From DATCHW01 sp036508135 (GTDB taxonomy: Bacteria; Bacteroidota; Ignavibacteria; Tepidaquicellales; Tepidaquicellaceae): DNA of 64,000 nt. Location: NCBI GenBank assembly GCA_036508135.1, contig DATCHW010000024.1, positions 72,335 through 136,334 of the forward strand. The letters are read 5' to 3'. Shown here in pieces: positions 17,087-26,103 of the stretch (position 1 is its first letter; each line of letters opens with the position of its first letter). The position numbers and the translations under genes were made by a program. The notes under the pieces were generated by a model. The model searched no databases and had not been told where the DNA came from. It was given only the letters and a program-made list of their open reading frames with translations.

Positions 17087-17794
17087 ATGCTTTCTATTGA
17101 AAACCTGAATATTAATTACGGTTCAATCAAAGCGGTTAAAAACGTCAGTCTGAACGTTCCGGATAAATCAATCGTAACTTTAATTGGTGCAAACGGAGCC
17201 GGTAAATCAACGATTCTAAGAACAATTTCCGGTTTAATAAAAGCAGTATCCGGTAAGATTACTTTTCTTGGAAAAAACATTTTCAATATTGCTCCAAGTA
17301 AGATTGTTAAAAGGGGAATTTCCCAGGCACCGGAAGGAAGATTAATATTTGCGAATCTTACGGTACTGGAAAATCTTGAAATGGGTGCATACACAAGAAA
17401 AGATAAAACAGGAATAAAAGACGATATGGAACTCGTTTTCTCACTTTTCCCGAGATTAAAAGAAAGAATGAAACAACTGGGAGGAACTTTAAGCGGCGGT
17501 GAACAGCAAATGCTTGCAATATCAAGAGCATTGATGGCTAAACCGAAACTATTACTGCTTGACGAACCTTCTTTAGGAATCGCTCCTATTTTAGTCAAGA
17601 CAATTTTTGAAAAAATTGTTGCACTTAATAAAAACTCAGGAATCACTATCTTGCTGGTAGAACAAAATGCTAACCTCGCACTATCCATTGCAGATTACGG
17701 ATATGTACTTGAGACCGGAAGCATTAAACTCGAAGGAAAGGCAAGTGAATTAGCACAAAATGCAGAAATAAGAAAAGCCTATTTGGGCGAATAA
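17087..17794 (+). CDS. livF: branched-chain amino acid ABC ATPase LivF
   Basis: I choose the ATG at 17087 (235 residues), one base after livG ends, over a frame opening 10 codons earlier inside livG; this gives the usual LivF length. Walker A is GANGAGKST, the signature LSGGEQQML, and Walker B LLLLDEPSLGI, with the LivF-type QAPEGRLIFANLTV block in the helical domain. It is the last gene of livM-livG-livF and pairs with LivG. Confidence 0.94.
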   Translation: MLSIENLNINYGSIKAVKNVSLNVPDKSIVTLIGANGAGKSTILRTISGLIKAVSGKITFLGKNIFNIAPSKIVKRGISQAPEGRLIFANLTVLENLEMGAYTRKDKTGIKDDMELVFSLFPRLKERMKQLGGTLSGGEQQMLAISRALMAKPKLLLLDEPSLGIAPILVKTIFEKIVALNKNSGITILLVEQNANLALSIADYGYVLETGSIKLEGKASELAQNAEIRKAYLGE

Positions 17795-17828
17795 AAATAA
17801 AATTCGAAAACCTTAAAAATAAACTATT

Positions 17829-18983
17829 ATGAGATTAGCAAAAAAAATGGAAAACCTTGGTACTGAAACAGCTTTTGAAGTACTTGCAAAGGCAAAAAAG
17901 CTGGAAGCCGAAGGTAAGCATATTATTCACCTTGAAATCGGTGAACCGGATTTCACTACTCCGGATAATATTATTCAGGCAGCGATCAAGTCTTTACAGG
18001 CAGGCGACACACATTACACCCCTTCAAACGGGACAATTGAATTGAGGACATCAATTGCAAAATATATAAGCAAGACAAGAGGTACAAATGTAATACCTGA
18101 TGAGGTTGTTGTTACACCCGGCGGCAAGCCAATTATGTTTTACACTATTATTGCTTTGATTGATGAAGGTGATGAAGTAATTTATCCTAACCCGGGATTC
18201 CCGATTTACGAATCTATGATTAATTTTATGGGCGGGAAAGCTGTTCCGATTCAATTAAAAGAAGATAAGAACTTTGCTTTTGACCCTGAAGAACTAAGGA
18301 AATTGATTACTGATAAGACAAAATTGTTAATAATTAATAGTCCTCAAAATCCTACGGGTGGAATATTGACCAGAGAAGCTGTTGAAAAAATTGCAGAAAT
18401 AATAAAAGATAAAGATATAATGGTACTCAGTGATGAAATTTATAGCCGTTTGGTATTCGAAGGGGACCCTTTCAGTATTACACAGATTCCCGGATTTAAA
18501 GACAGAACTATCATATTAGACGGTTTTTCAAAAACTTATGCAATGACGGGATGGAGAGCAGGTTATGGAGTTATGAATACTGAGCTTGCACCAAAAATTG
18601 CAAAATTAATGACGAACAGTAACTCATGTAACAATGCATTTGTCCAGAAGGGTTGTATAGAAGCATTAGAAGGACCTCAGGACGGTGCTGACAAAATGCG
18701 TGCGGAATTTATTGCCCGAAGAGAAATTATCGTAGAAGGATTAAATTCTATAAAAGGATTTTCGTGTATAATGCCGCACGGTGCATTTTATGCTTTCCCG
18801 AATATTACAAAAACAGGATATACATCCAAAGAACTGAATGACCACCTCTTGTACAAAGGAAACGTTGCCGCATTATCCGGAACGGCTTTCGGTGCTTTCG
18901 GAGAAGGTTATCTGCGGTTCTCTTATGCAAATTCAAGAGAAAATATTAAAGAAGCAATCAAAAGAATTAAACAAGTATTATAA
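17829..18983 (+). CDS. PLP-dependent aminotransferase, class I
   Basis: 384 residues. The fold-type I site is clear: NPTGG (174-178), D202 in SDEIYSRL, and the Schiff-base lysine K235 in DGFSKTYAMTGWRAGY. The overall pattern is that of aspartate/aromatic aminotransferases that swap amino groups between an amino acid and 2-oxoglutarate or oxaloacetate. It lies 35 bases after livF and 120 bases before glutamate dehydrogenase, so the neighbourhood is concerned with amino-acid uptake and nitrogen transfer. The exact substrate is not clear from sequence. Confidence 0.92.
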   Translation: MRLAKKMENLGTETAFEVLAKAKKLEAEGKHIIHLEIGEPDFTTPDNIIQAAIKSLQAGDTHYTPSNGTIELRTSIAKYISKTRGTNVIPDEVVVTPGGKPIMFYTIIALIDEGDEVIYPNPGFPIYESMINFMGGKAVPIQLKEDKNFAFDPEELRKLITDKTKLLIINSPQNPTGGILTREAVEKIAEIIKDKDIMVLSDEIYSRLVFEGDPFSITQIPGFKDRTIILDGFSKTYAMTGWRAGYGVMNTELAPKIAKLMTNSNSCNNAFVQKGCIEALEGPQDGADKMRAEFIARREIIVEGLNSIKGFSCIMPHGAFYAFPNITKTGYTSKELNDHLLYKGNVAALSGTAFGAFGEGYLRFSYANSRENIKEAIKRIKQVL

Positions 18984-19102
18984 ATTGATTTACTTTTATA
19001 CTAAAAAAATGTTACTTTTTTTTAATTTTAATCTGTTTATTTTATTTCATAATTCTCTATTTAAATAATCATTATAAACTAATCACAATTAAGGAGGGCT
19101 AA

Positions 19103-20464
19103 ATGTCCGATTACGTAAAAGATTTATTGAAAGAAGTAAAAGCAAAAAACCCAGCAGAACCTGAATTTCATCAGGCAGTACAGGAAGTCGTAGAATCATT
19201 ATCATTGGTTCTTGAAAGACATCCTGAATACCGTGCCGCAAAAATTCTCGAAAGAATAGTTGAGCCTGAAAGAGTTATTATGTTCAGAGTTCCATGGGTA
19301 GATGACCAGGGGCAAGTAAAAATCAACCGTGGTTTCAGAATCGAAATGAATAGTGCAATTGGACCTTACAAAGGTGGTTTAAGATTTCACCCGTCTGTCA
19401 ATTTGGGTATTCTGAAATTCTTAGCCTTTGAACAGGTATTTAAAAACAGTTTAACAACGCTTCCAATGGGCGGTGGTAAAGGCGGCTCAGACTTTGATCC
19501 TAAGGGAAAGAGCGATTTAGAAGTTATGAGATTCATTCAATCATTTATGAGTGAATTGTTCAGACACATTGGTGCCGATACAGACATACCTGCCGGAGAT
19601 ATTGGTGTCGGCGGTAGAGAAATCGGTTTCTTATTCGGTCAGTACAAAAGATTAAGAAATGAATTTGTTGGTGTATTGACTGGAAAAGGATTGAATTGGG
19701 GCGGTTCATTGATACGTCCGGAAGCAACAGGATACGGTGCGGTTTATTTTGCAGCCGAGATGCTTGCAACAAGAGGAAAAAACCTCGAAGGTAAAAAATG
19801 CCTCGTTTCAGGCAGCGGAAACGTTGCTCAATATACGATTGAGAAGATTACTGCACTTGGTGGAAAAGCAGTAACTACTTCAGATTCGAATGGTTATATT
19901 TATGATGAAGAAGGTATCAACGCCGAAAAATTAGCATTCTTAATGGAACTTAAGAATGTTAAAAGAGGAAGAATAAAAGAATATTCCGATAAATTCAAGA
20001 AAGCCGTTTACACTCCTATCGATAGCAATTTAGATTACAATCCGCTTTGGAATCATAAAGCAGATTGTGCATTCCCGAGTGCGACACAAAACGAAATTAA
20101 TGCAAAAGATGCGGCAAATCTTGTGAAGAATGGTGTTTATTCTGTTTCTGAAGGTGCTAATATGCCTACGACCATCGATGGTGTAAATATTTTCTTAGAT
20201 TCAAAAATATTATACGGTCCGGGAAAAGCAGCTAATGCAGGCGGAGTATCAGTTTCAGGTCTCGAAATGTCTCAAAATAGTATGAGATTACCATGGTCGC
20301 GAGAAGAAGTTGATAACAGATTACAAATGATTATGAAGAGCATTCACAAAACGTGTGTGGATTGCGCAGAGAGATTTGGTACACCCGGAAATTATGTTAA
20401 CGGTGCAAATATCGGTGGATTCCTAAAAGTTGCGGATGCGATGTTAGATCAAGGCGTAGTATAA
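19103..20464 (+). CDS. gdhA: glutamate dehydrogenase, hexameric NADP-type
   Basis: 453 residues. It has the GPYKGGLRFHPSVN entry loop, the catalytic lysine segment PMGGGKGGSDFDPKGKSD, and a Rossmann domain (VSGSGNVAQYTIEK). Length and motifs match the hexameric biosynthetic-type enzyme that joins ammonium and 2-oxoglutarate to glutamate. A strong ribosome-binding site AAGGAGG precedes the ATG, unusual for this AT-rich genome. A terminator follows at 20486. Confidence 0.95.
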   Translation: MSDYVKDLLKEVKAKNPAEPEFHQAVQEVVESLSLVLERHPEYRAAKILERIVEPERVIMFRVPWVDDQGQVKINRGFRIEMNSAIGPYKGGLRFHPSVNLGILKFLAFEQVFKNSLTTLPMGGGKGGSDFDPKGKSDLEVMRFIQSFMSELFRHIGADTDIPAGDIGVGGREIGFLFGQYKRLRNEFVGVLTGKGLNWGGSLIRPEATGYGAVYFAAEMLATRGKNLEGKKCLVSGSGNVAQYTIEKITALGGKAVTTSDSNGYIYDEEGINAEKLAFLMELKNVKRGRIKEYSDKFKKAVYTPIDSNLDYNPLWNHKADCAFPSATQNEINAKDAANLVKNGVYSVSEGANMPTTIDGVNIFLDSKILYGPGKAANAGGVSVSGLEMSQNSMRLPWSREEVDNRLQMIMKSIHKTCVDCAERFGTPGNYVNGANIGGFLKVADAMLDQGVV

Positions 20465-20485
20465 GAAATACTTATTTATCATATT

Positions 20486-20520
20486 AAAGAGATGTCATAA
20501 TTTGGCATCTCTTTATTTTT
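20486..20520 (+). terminator. intrinsic terminator after gdhA
   Basis: An 11-bp stem (aaagagatgtc with ggcatctcttt, one G-T pair) with a 7-base loop is followed by tttattttt. It ends the gdhA transcript 22 bases after the stop. Confidence 0.85.
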
Positions 20521-20544
20521 AATATTCTATTTACAAGATATACA

Positions 20545-23500
20545 ATGCCTCAAAAGGAAAATGATATTCTGAACTATCTTGACCCGTTATGGGTTGAACA
20601 CGGATATGGGAACAGATTCCAGGGATTTCAGAATCTTATGCGCCTCAGGATCCGCGACATACTTCTCGTATCAAGCCTTTATGATTTATATCTTTTTGAA
20701 GAAGACGGAAGATTATATGAGCTTATAAGAAACGAATATCAGGGCTTACATCTGAGTCACTCACCGGAACTTACTCGTGTATCGAGTGGACAAGAGGCTA
20801 TTGCTCTCGCAAAAGAAGAAAACAGATTCGATTTAATCATAACAACTTTGCACATCGAAGATATGACTTCAATTAATTTTGCAAAATTAGTTAAAGAATC
20901 CGGTCTTTCTATTCCCGTCATACTTCTTGCACACGATAACAGGGAACTGAAATATCTTCTGCTAAATCCAAATATGAATGTATTTGATAAAATATTTATT
21001 TGGCAGGGTGATTTCAGAATTATCATTGCAATTGTAAAATATCTTGAAGATAAAATGAATGTGGACCACGATACGCGAATTGTCGGAGTCCAGTCTATAA
21101 TATTAATTGAAGATAACGTCAGATATTATTCTTCATTTGTACCTATCATCTATACTGAACTTTTAAAGCAGTCTCAAAGACTGATATCCGAAGGCATTAA
21201 CCTGACTCATAAATTCCTTCGTATGAGGGCAAGACCAAAAATATTGCTATGCTCTACTTATGAGGAAGCCTGGAATTATTATGAAAAATACAAAGAATAT
21301 ATTTTAGGAATAATCTCGGATATAGATTTTCCAAGAAATGGAGTTCAGGATCCTCTTGCAGGTGTTGAATTCGCAAAGAATGTAAGGGCTGAGCAGCCGG
21401 ATATACCAATTCTCCTGATGTCTAATATGCATGAAAATGAAATTCCTGCAAAAGAAGTCGGTTCTGATTTCGTACTGAAAGATTCGGCTTTATTATTAAA
21501 CGAACTAAGACAGTTTATGTTCAATTATTTTAGTTTCGGAGATTTCGTTTTCAAAACCAAATCCGGAGCTGAAGTAGGAAGAGCGTCTGATTTAAAAAGT
21601 CTTGAGGAAAATTTAAAATTAGCACCGGATGAAAGTATATTATTTCACGGAGAGCGAAATCATTTTTCCAACTGGTTAAAAGCAAGAACCGAATTTTGGT
21701 TGGCACACCAGCTGCGTCCGAGAAGAGTTTCTGATTATAAATCTGTAACAGAACTCAGGGAAGATCTAATAAATTCTTTGAATCATTATAGAAATATCCG
21801 GCAGCGAGGTATAATAACAGATTTTGACAAGGAAACTTTTGATCCGGACAGCAGTTTTGCCCGGATTGGAGGTGGTTCATTAGGTGGGAAAGCCAGAGGA
21901 CTCGGGTTTGTTAATACATTGATGAATAATTATGATATCCGGAATAAATTTCCGGAAATTCAGATATTTGTTCCATCAGCTGTAGTAATCGGTACTGATA
22001 TTTTTGACCAGTTTTTAGATGACAATAAATTACGGAAATTTGCTATGGATTGCGATGACGATATTGAAATTACCAAACGCTTTCTTGAAGCAGAAAAATT
22101 CCCTGACGAAATTCTCGGAGAACTCGTCGGATTCCTTCAATTAATTCAAACACCTCTGGCGATCCGTTCTTCAAGTCTTTTAGAAGATTCACAATATCAT
22201 CCGTTCGCAGGTGTTTATGAAACGTATATGATTCCGAATAATCATACAAATTCATTGGTAAGATTAAATGATCTGTTGAATAGTATTAAAAGAGTTTATG
22301 CTTCCACTTTTTATAAGAGCGCCAAAGATTATATCAAAATAACATCTTATCGCCTCGAAGAAGAAAAAATGGCGGTGATTATTCAGAAAACGGTAGGAAC
22401 AAAATATGAAAACCGTTTTTATCCTGATTTTTCAGGAGTCGCAAAATCTTATAATTTTTATCCGATAGTACCGCAAAAATCATCAGATGGAGTTGTATCT
22501 GTAGCACTTGGATTAGGAAAGCAGGTTGTTGATGGCGGAAATACGGTGAGGTTCTGTCCGAAATACCCGACAAATCTTATACAATTTTATTCAGTAAAAG
22601 AAACATTAAACAGCAGCCAGAGAGATTTCTATGCATTGGTACTTGATGGAAATTCTGATTTCGGTTATGATACTCACGATAAACTCTTAAATAAATTCGA
22701 ACTTGATGTTGCAGAGAAAGATGGTACACTGAGTTTTATTGCAGCCACTTATTCACACGAAAATTATGCTATATATGACGGACTTTCGAGAGTTGGTCCG
22801 CGGCTTGTTACTTTTGGACCATTGCTCAGAAATAAACTTTTTCCTCTTCCTGAAATTCTCAATCTTTTACTCGATATGGGTACCTGGGGGATGGGAACAC
22901 CTGTAGAGATTGAGTTTGCAGTTAACATGAATATTGGTCAAACGAAACCAAAAGAATTTGGCTTATTGCAGATGCGTCCGCTTGTAGTAAGCTTTGAAGC
23001 TGAGGAACTTGATATTGAATCATACGAAAAATCTCAATTAATCTGTCAAAGCAATCAGGTTTTAGGTAACGGGTCCATCAATGACATATATGATATTATT
23101 TTCGTGGATTATAATAAATTCGACCGTGCAAAAAGCATAGAAGTTGCTAAAGAAGTTAGTATGTTCAACAGAAAATTAATTGAACAAAATAAACCTTATC
23201 TTCTTATCGGCGTAGGACGTTGGGGGACTCTTGACCCATGGCTTGGTATACCTGTAACATGGGATCAGATAGCAGGTGCAAAAGCTATTATCGAGACAAG
23301 TTTCAAGGAAATGTCGGTTGAACCTTCACAAGGTTCTCATTTTTTTCAAAACATCACGTCATTTATGATAGGATATTTTACAGTAAATGAATATACAAAG
23401 GGTTTTATCGATTGGGATTGGCTGTTAGAAAAAAAAACAGTGGAAGAGATGAATTTTACTAAACACATTTGTTTTAATTCCCCTATAGTAATTAAGATGA

Positions 23501-23550
23501 ATGGTCATATTAACAAAGGAATAATTTTGAAACCGGAGGAGGAAAAATGA
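20545..23550 (+). CDS. receiver-like domains fused to PEP-synthase nucleotide-binding domain
   Basis: 1001 residues, no signal peptide. Two receiver-like domains come first (about 35-170 and 185-340; the second has LIEDN and ISDIDFPRNG). From about residue 440 the protein has the pyruvate-phosphate-dikinase/PEP-synthase N-terminal ATP-grasp features GGGSLGGKARGLGF and AIRSSSLLEDSQYHPFAGVY, and ends with PWLGIPVTWDQIAGAK. I see no phosphohistidine swivel and no PEP-binding barrel, so it is not a full PEP synthase. A phosphate-transfer or signalling role in central metabolism is inferred. It lies between two glutamate dehydrogenase genes and is coupled to a zinc-ribbon ORF by an ATGA overlap. 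Confidence 0.82.
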   Translation: MPQKENDILNYLDPLWVEHGYGNRFQGFQNLMRLRIRDILLVSSLYDLYLFEEDGRLYELIRNEYQGLHLSHSPELTRVSSGQEAIALAKEENRFDLIITTLHIEDMTSINFAKLVKESGLSIPVILLAHDNRELKYLLLNPNMNVFDKIFIWQGDFRIIIAIVKYLEDKMNVDHDTRIVGVQSIILIEDNVRYYSSFVPIIYTELLKQSQRLISEGINLTHKFLRMRARPKILLCSTYEEAWNYYEKYKEYILGIISDIDFPRNGVQDPLAGVEFAKNVRAEQPDIPILLMSNMHENEIPAKEVGSDFVLKDSALLLNELRQFMFNYFSFGDFVFKTKSGAEVGRASDLKSLEENLKLAPDESILFHGERNHFSNWLKARTEFWLAHQLRPRRVSDYKSVTELREDLINSLNHYRNIRQRGIITDFDKETFDPDSSFARIGGGSLGGKARGLGFVNTLMNNYDIRNKFPEIQIFVPSAVVIGTDIFDQFLDDNKLRKFAMDCDDDIEITKRFLEAEKFPDEILGELVGFLQLIQTPLAIRSSSLLEDSQYHPFAGVYETYMIPNNHTNSLVRLNDLLNSIKRVYASTFYKSAKDYIKITSYRLEEEKMAVIIQKTVGTKYENRFYPDFSGVAKSYNFYPIVPQKSSDGVVSVALGLGKQVVDGGNTVRFCPKYPTNLIQFYSVKETLNSSQRDFYALVLDGNSDFGYDTHDKLLNKFELDVAEKDGTLSFIAATYSHENYAIYDGLSRVGPRLVTFGPLLRNKLFPLPEILNLLLDMGTWGMGTPVEIEFAVNMNIGQTKPKEFGLLQMRPLVVSFEAEELDIESYEKSQLICQSNQVLGNGSINDIYDIIFVDYNKFDRAKSIEVAKEVSMFNRKLIEQNKPYLLIGVGRWGTLDPWLGIPVTWDQIAGAKAIIETSFKEMSVEPSQGSHFFQNITSFMIGYFTVNEYTKGFIDWDWLLEKKTVEEMNFTKHICFNSPIVIKMNGHINKGIILKPEEEK

Positions 23551-23747
23551 CCGCGAATGAAGATGATTTAAAATTAAAAATATTTGATAGCTGCCCTCAC
23601 TGTGGACACGAATTAAGTCCCTGGGAAAAAGTGCTTTTAAGTATTGATCGCGCACTAATGTGTAAAAATTGCTGGTATAGGATTATCCTAAATCAGGAAG
23701 ATATGTCTGAAAATCAAAATAAAAAAAATCCAAAGAAAAAAGGTTAA
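23547..23747 (+). CDS. small zinc-ribbon protein
   Basis: 66 residues with two CxxC pairs (C16/C19 and C39/C42), a classic zinc ribbon, and a Lys-rich tail. The start overlaps the end of the PEP-synthase-like gene by four bases, and the stop lies 9 bases before the second glutamate dehydrogenase. Three genes are therefore probably one transcript. The function is unknown; a partner of the upstream protein is plausible. Confidence 0.75.
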   Translation: MTANEDDLKLKIFDSCPHCGHELSPWEKVLLSIDRALMCKNCWYRIILNQEDMSENQNKKNPKKKG

Positions 23748-23756
23748 AATAATTTT

Positions 23757-25004
23757 ATGGAATCATATAATTCATTTATCGTAGCACAGCAGCAGGTTCT
23801 GGAAGCAGCTAAGCATCTGAATCTCGACCCTCCGACCATAGATTTGCTAAAATGGCCTCAACGAGAATACAAAGTTACTTTACACGTCAGAATGGACAGT
23901 GGAAAAGTAAGAATATTTCATGCATACAGGATACAGTATAATTTTGCACGGGGTCCTGCAAAAGGAGGTATAAGATTTCACCCGGATGAAACAGTAGATA
24001 CAATCAGAGCTCTCGCTTCCTGGATGACCTGGAAGACTGCAGTTGTTGATTTACCTCTCGGAGGAAGCAAAGGAGGCGTATGCTGTGATCCTAAATCTCT
24101 CTCTGAAAATGAATTGCAAAATATATCTCGTGAATATATCAGGGCTATAGCTCCTTTAATAGGTTCTGATATTGATATTCCTGCACCGGATGTTTATACG
24201 AATCCTCAGACTATGGCGTGGATGATGGATGAATATGAAACGATAGTATACCGCCACAACGCAGGAGTTATGACTGATAAACCGCAGCAAATAGGCGGAA
24301 CTGAAGGTAGAAGAGATGCTACTGCAAGAGGGGGAGTAATATGTGTGAGGGAAGCTTGTAAACAATTGAATGTCGATGCTACCGGTAGTTATGCAATACA
24401 AGGATTTGGCAATGCCGGACAGAGAGCAGCACTGCTTCACCAGGAAATTTTAGGCGGCGGTAAACTAATAGCTGTGAGCGATTCGAGAGGTGCAATTTAT
24501 AATCCGAAAGGAATTAACCCTAAGGAACTTGTTATGCATAAACTTAAAACGGGATCAATATTAGGTTTTCCTGATGCAAAAGTAATTACTCATGAAGCTT
24601 TGCTCGAATTGAAAGTTGAAATCCTATACCCTGCAGCTTTAGAAAATGCTATTACAGGAACTAATTCAAAAAAAATTAATGCGAAAATTATTTGCGAACT
24701 CGCTAATGGTCCTACAACTCCTGAAGCCGATCTGATATTAAATAAAAGAGGTATTTATGTAATTCCCGATATTCTTGCGAGTGCAGGAGGCGTTACTGTT
24801 TCATATTTTGAAATGGTTCAGGATAAATACTCATATTTTTGGGAAGAAGATATTGTCCACCAGAGGCTTGATAAAAAATTGACTAAGGCATACCATTCAG
24901 TCCATGAAGCAATAAAAGAGAAAAGAGTTCATCCGAGATTAGCAGCTATGATAGTAGGAGTTGCAAGAGTAGCAGAAGCCTGTAAATTAAGAGGATGGGT
25001 TTGA
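23757..25004 (+). CDS. Glu/Leu/Phe/Val dehydrogenase family, second glutamate dehydrogenase
   Basis: 415 residues, shorter than gdhA and of the catabolic NAD-type. The catalytic lysine motif is PLGGSKGGV, the substrate loop is ARGPAKGGIRFHPDE, and the cofactor domain has QGFGNAGQ. Glutamate is the most likely substrate from wording and length; leucine or phenylalanine cannot be excluded. Its stop codon abuts the stop of the convergent ABC gene with no gap. Confidence 0.92.
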   Translation: MESYNSFIVAQQQVLEAAKHLNLDPPTIDLLKWPQREYKVTLHVRMDSGKVRIFHAYRIQYNFARGPAKGGIRFHPDETVDTIRALASWMTWKTAVVDLPLGGSKGGVCCDPKSLSENELQNISREYIRAIAPLIGSDIDIPAPDVYTNPQTMAWMMDEYETIVYRHNAGVMTDKPQQIGGTEGRRDATARGGVICVREACKQLNVDATGSYAIQGFGNAGQRAALLHQEILGGGKLIAVSDSRGAIYNPKGINPKELVMHKLKTGSILGFPDAKVITHEALLELKVEILYPAALENAITGTNSKKINAKIICELANGPTTPEADLILNKRGIYVIPDILASAGGVTVSYFEMVQDKYSYFWEEDIVHQRLDKKLTKAYHSVHEAIKEKRVHPRLAAMIVGVARVAEACKLRGWV

Positions 25005-25883
25005 TTATAATTCTTCGGTCTTTAATCTTTTAGAAATATCTTTTAGGGAAGTCCAGCTTTCAAGGAGTTCCGGCATATATTCAGTTGCCGTTATGAAGGT
25101 CCATAAATAGGCAACAACAGAATAAATTTCTCCGGCGGTTAATCCATCAAGTACGATTGATATATATAATACAATAAGGAATATTATCAACAGGAAAAAT
25201 CTCATTATCCCGAAATTAAAAGCATTCCAAACTCCGATTCGCTTTTGAGGAGTGGAATAATTCTTAAAATATTCTTTAATTTTTCCGGGTTTTTTCTCTG
25301 AAAAAACATCGAACATATTTTCATAACAATCGTGAAACTGCTTCTGATATATCCCTACTTTTCTGCTGTATATTTTACTGAGGAAAAAAAGAGGTATAAC
25401 AATTGCGATGCAGGTCAAAGATATTCTGTAGTCAATAAAATACAATGCAATCACAGCTCCGCTTATAGCTATTACATTCTCAATTATTTCAGGCATTCTG
25501 TATTCGAAAAATACAATATATTCATAAGACAGTTGAGCTCTTGCAGTTGTTTTCGCAACTGAATAATCTTTTTCGATAGATTTCTCTGCAACGGAAACAC
25601 CGATATCTGCGAAGATTTTCATAAAGATTCTTGGGTCCACAAATCTTCTTAATGCTCCGACTCCTGAATTAATTATGAACATTCCTGTCCACCAGGATAA
25701 AGGATATAAAATTCCTGAATACCAAGCATTTGAATAAAATACTGCCTCTTCATCAAAAATGGCATCTATTACTTGCCCGAAAAATGTCGGTTCAATTATC
25801 CAGGCGACATTTTCTATCACAACAAGCAATATCGCAAAAAAAATTCCTTTTTTATGCCTTTTGAATAAATCTATTATATGCAT
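25005..25883 (-). CDS. ABC exporter transmembrane domain without ATPase
   Basis: 292 residues with several hydrophobic segments (about 14-32, 60-75, 135-185, 230-270), in the arrangement of an ABC type-1 transmembrane domain. It stops where the nucleotide-binding domain would begin, and no Walker motifs are found in it or next to it. It could be a half transporter whose ATPase is encoded elsewhere, or a remnant. It faces the second glutamate dehydrogenase tail to tail. Confidence 0.7.
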   Translation of the reverse strand: MHIIDLFKRHKKGIFFAILLVVIENVAWIIEPTFFGQVIDAIFDEEAVFYSNAWYSGILYPLSWWTGMFIINSGVGALRRFVDPRIFMKIFADIGVSVAEKSIEKDYSVAKTTARAQLSYEYIVFFEYRMPEIIENVIAISGAVIALYFIDYRISLTCIAIVIPLFFLSKIYSRKVGIYQKQFHDCYENMFDVFSEKKPGKIKEYFKNYSTPQKRIGVWNAFNFGIMRFFLLIIFLIVLYISIVLDGLTAGEIYSVVAYLWTFITATEYMPELLESWTSLKDISKRLKTEEL

Positions 25884-26103
25884 TGATGTTATACAACTTA
25901 CTTAAAGTTAATAATGCTAACTACAAATAAAAATGAATAATTAGTTGCTTATCTATAAATTAATTAATTAGCATTTAGAGTGCTATTATCAAGTTAAATA
26001 TGTATAGAAATATAAATTATTTACTGTTTTTTAGGATTTTTGTTCCAGGATTATCGAATTTTTCTCACTTTGAAAATGTTTTTATTGTAACTAAATTTGT
26101 TAA

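Noticed and set aside
20545..23550. Phosphoenolpyruvate synthase (ppsA)
   Set aside because: Only the ATP-binding part is present; the phosphohistidine and PEP-binding domains are missing.
25960..26000. CIRCE-like sequence (tagca ... gagtgctat)
   Set aside because: Only half of the CIRCE motif fits, the spacing is wrong, and it is upstream of nadB, not of a chaperone gene.
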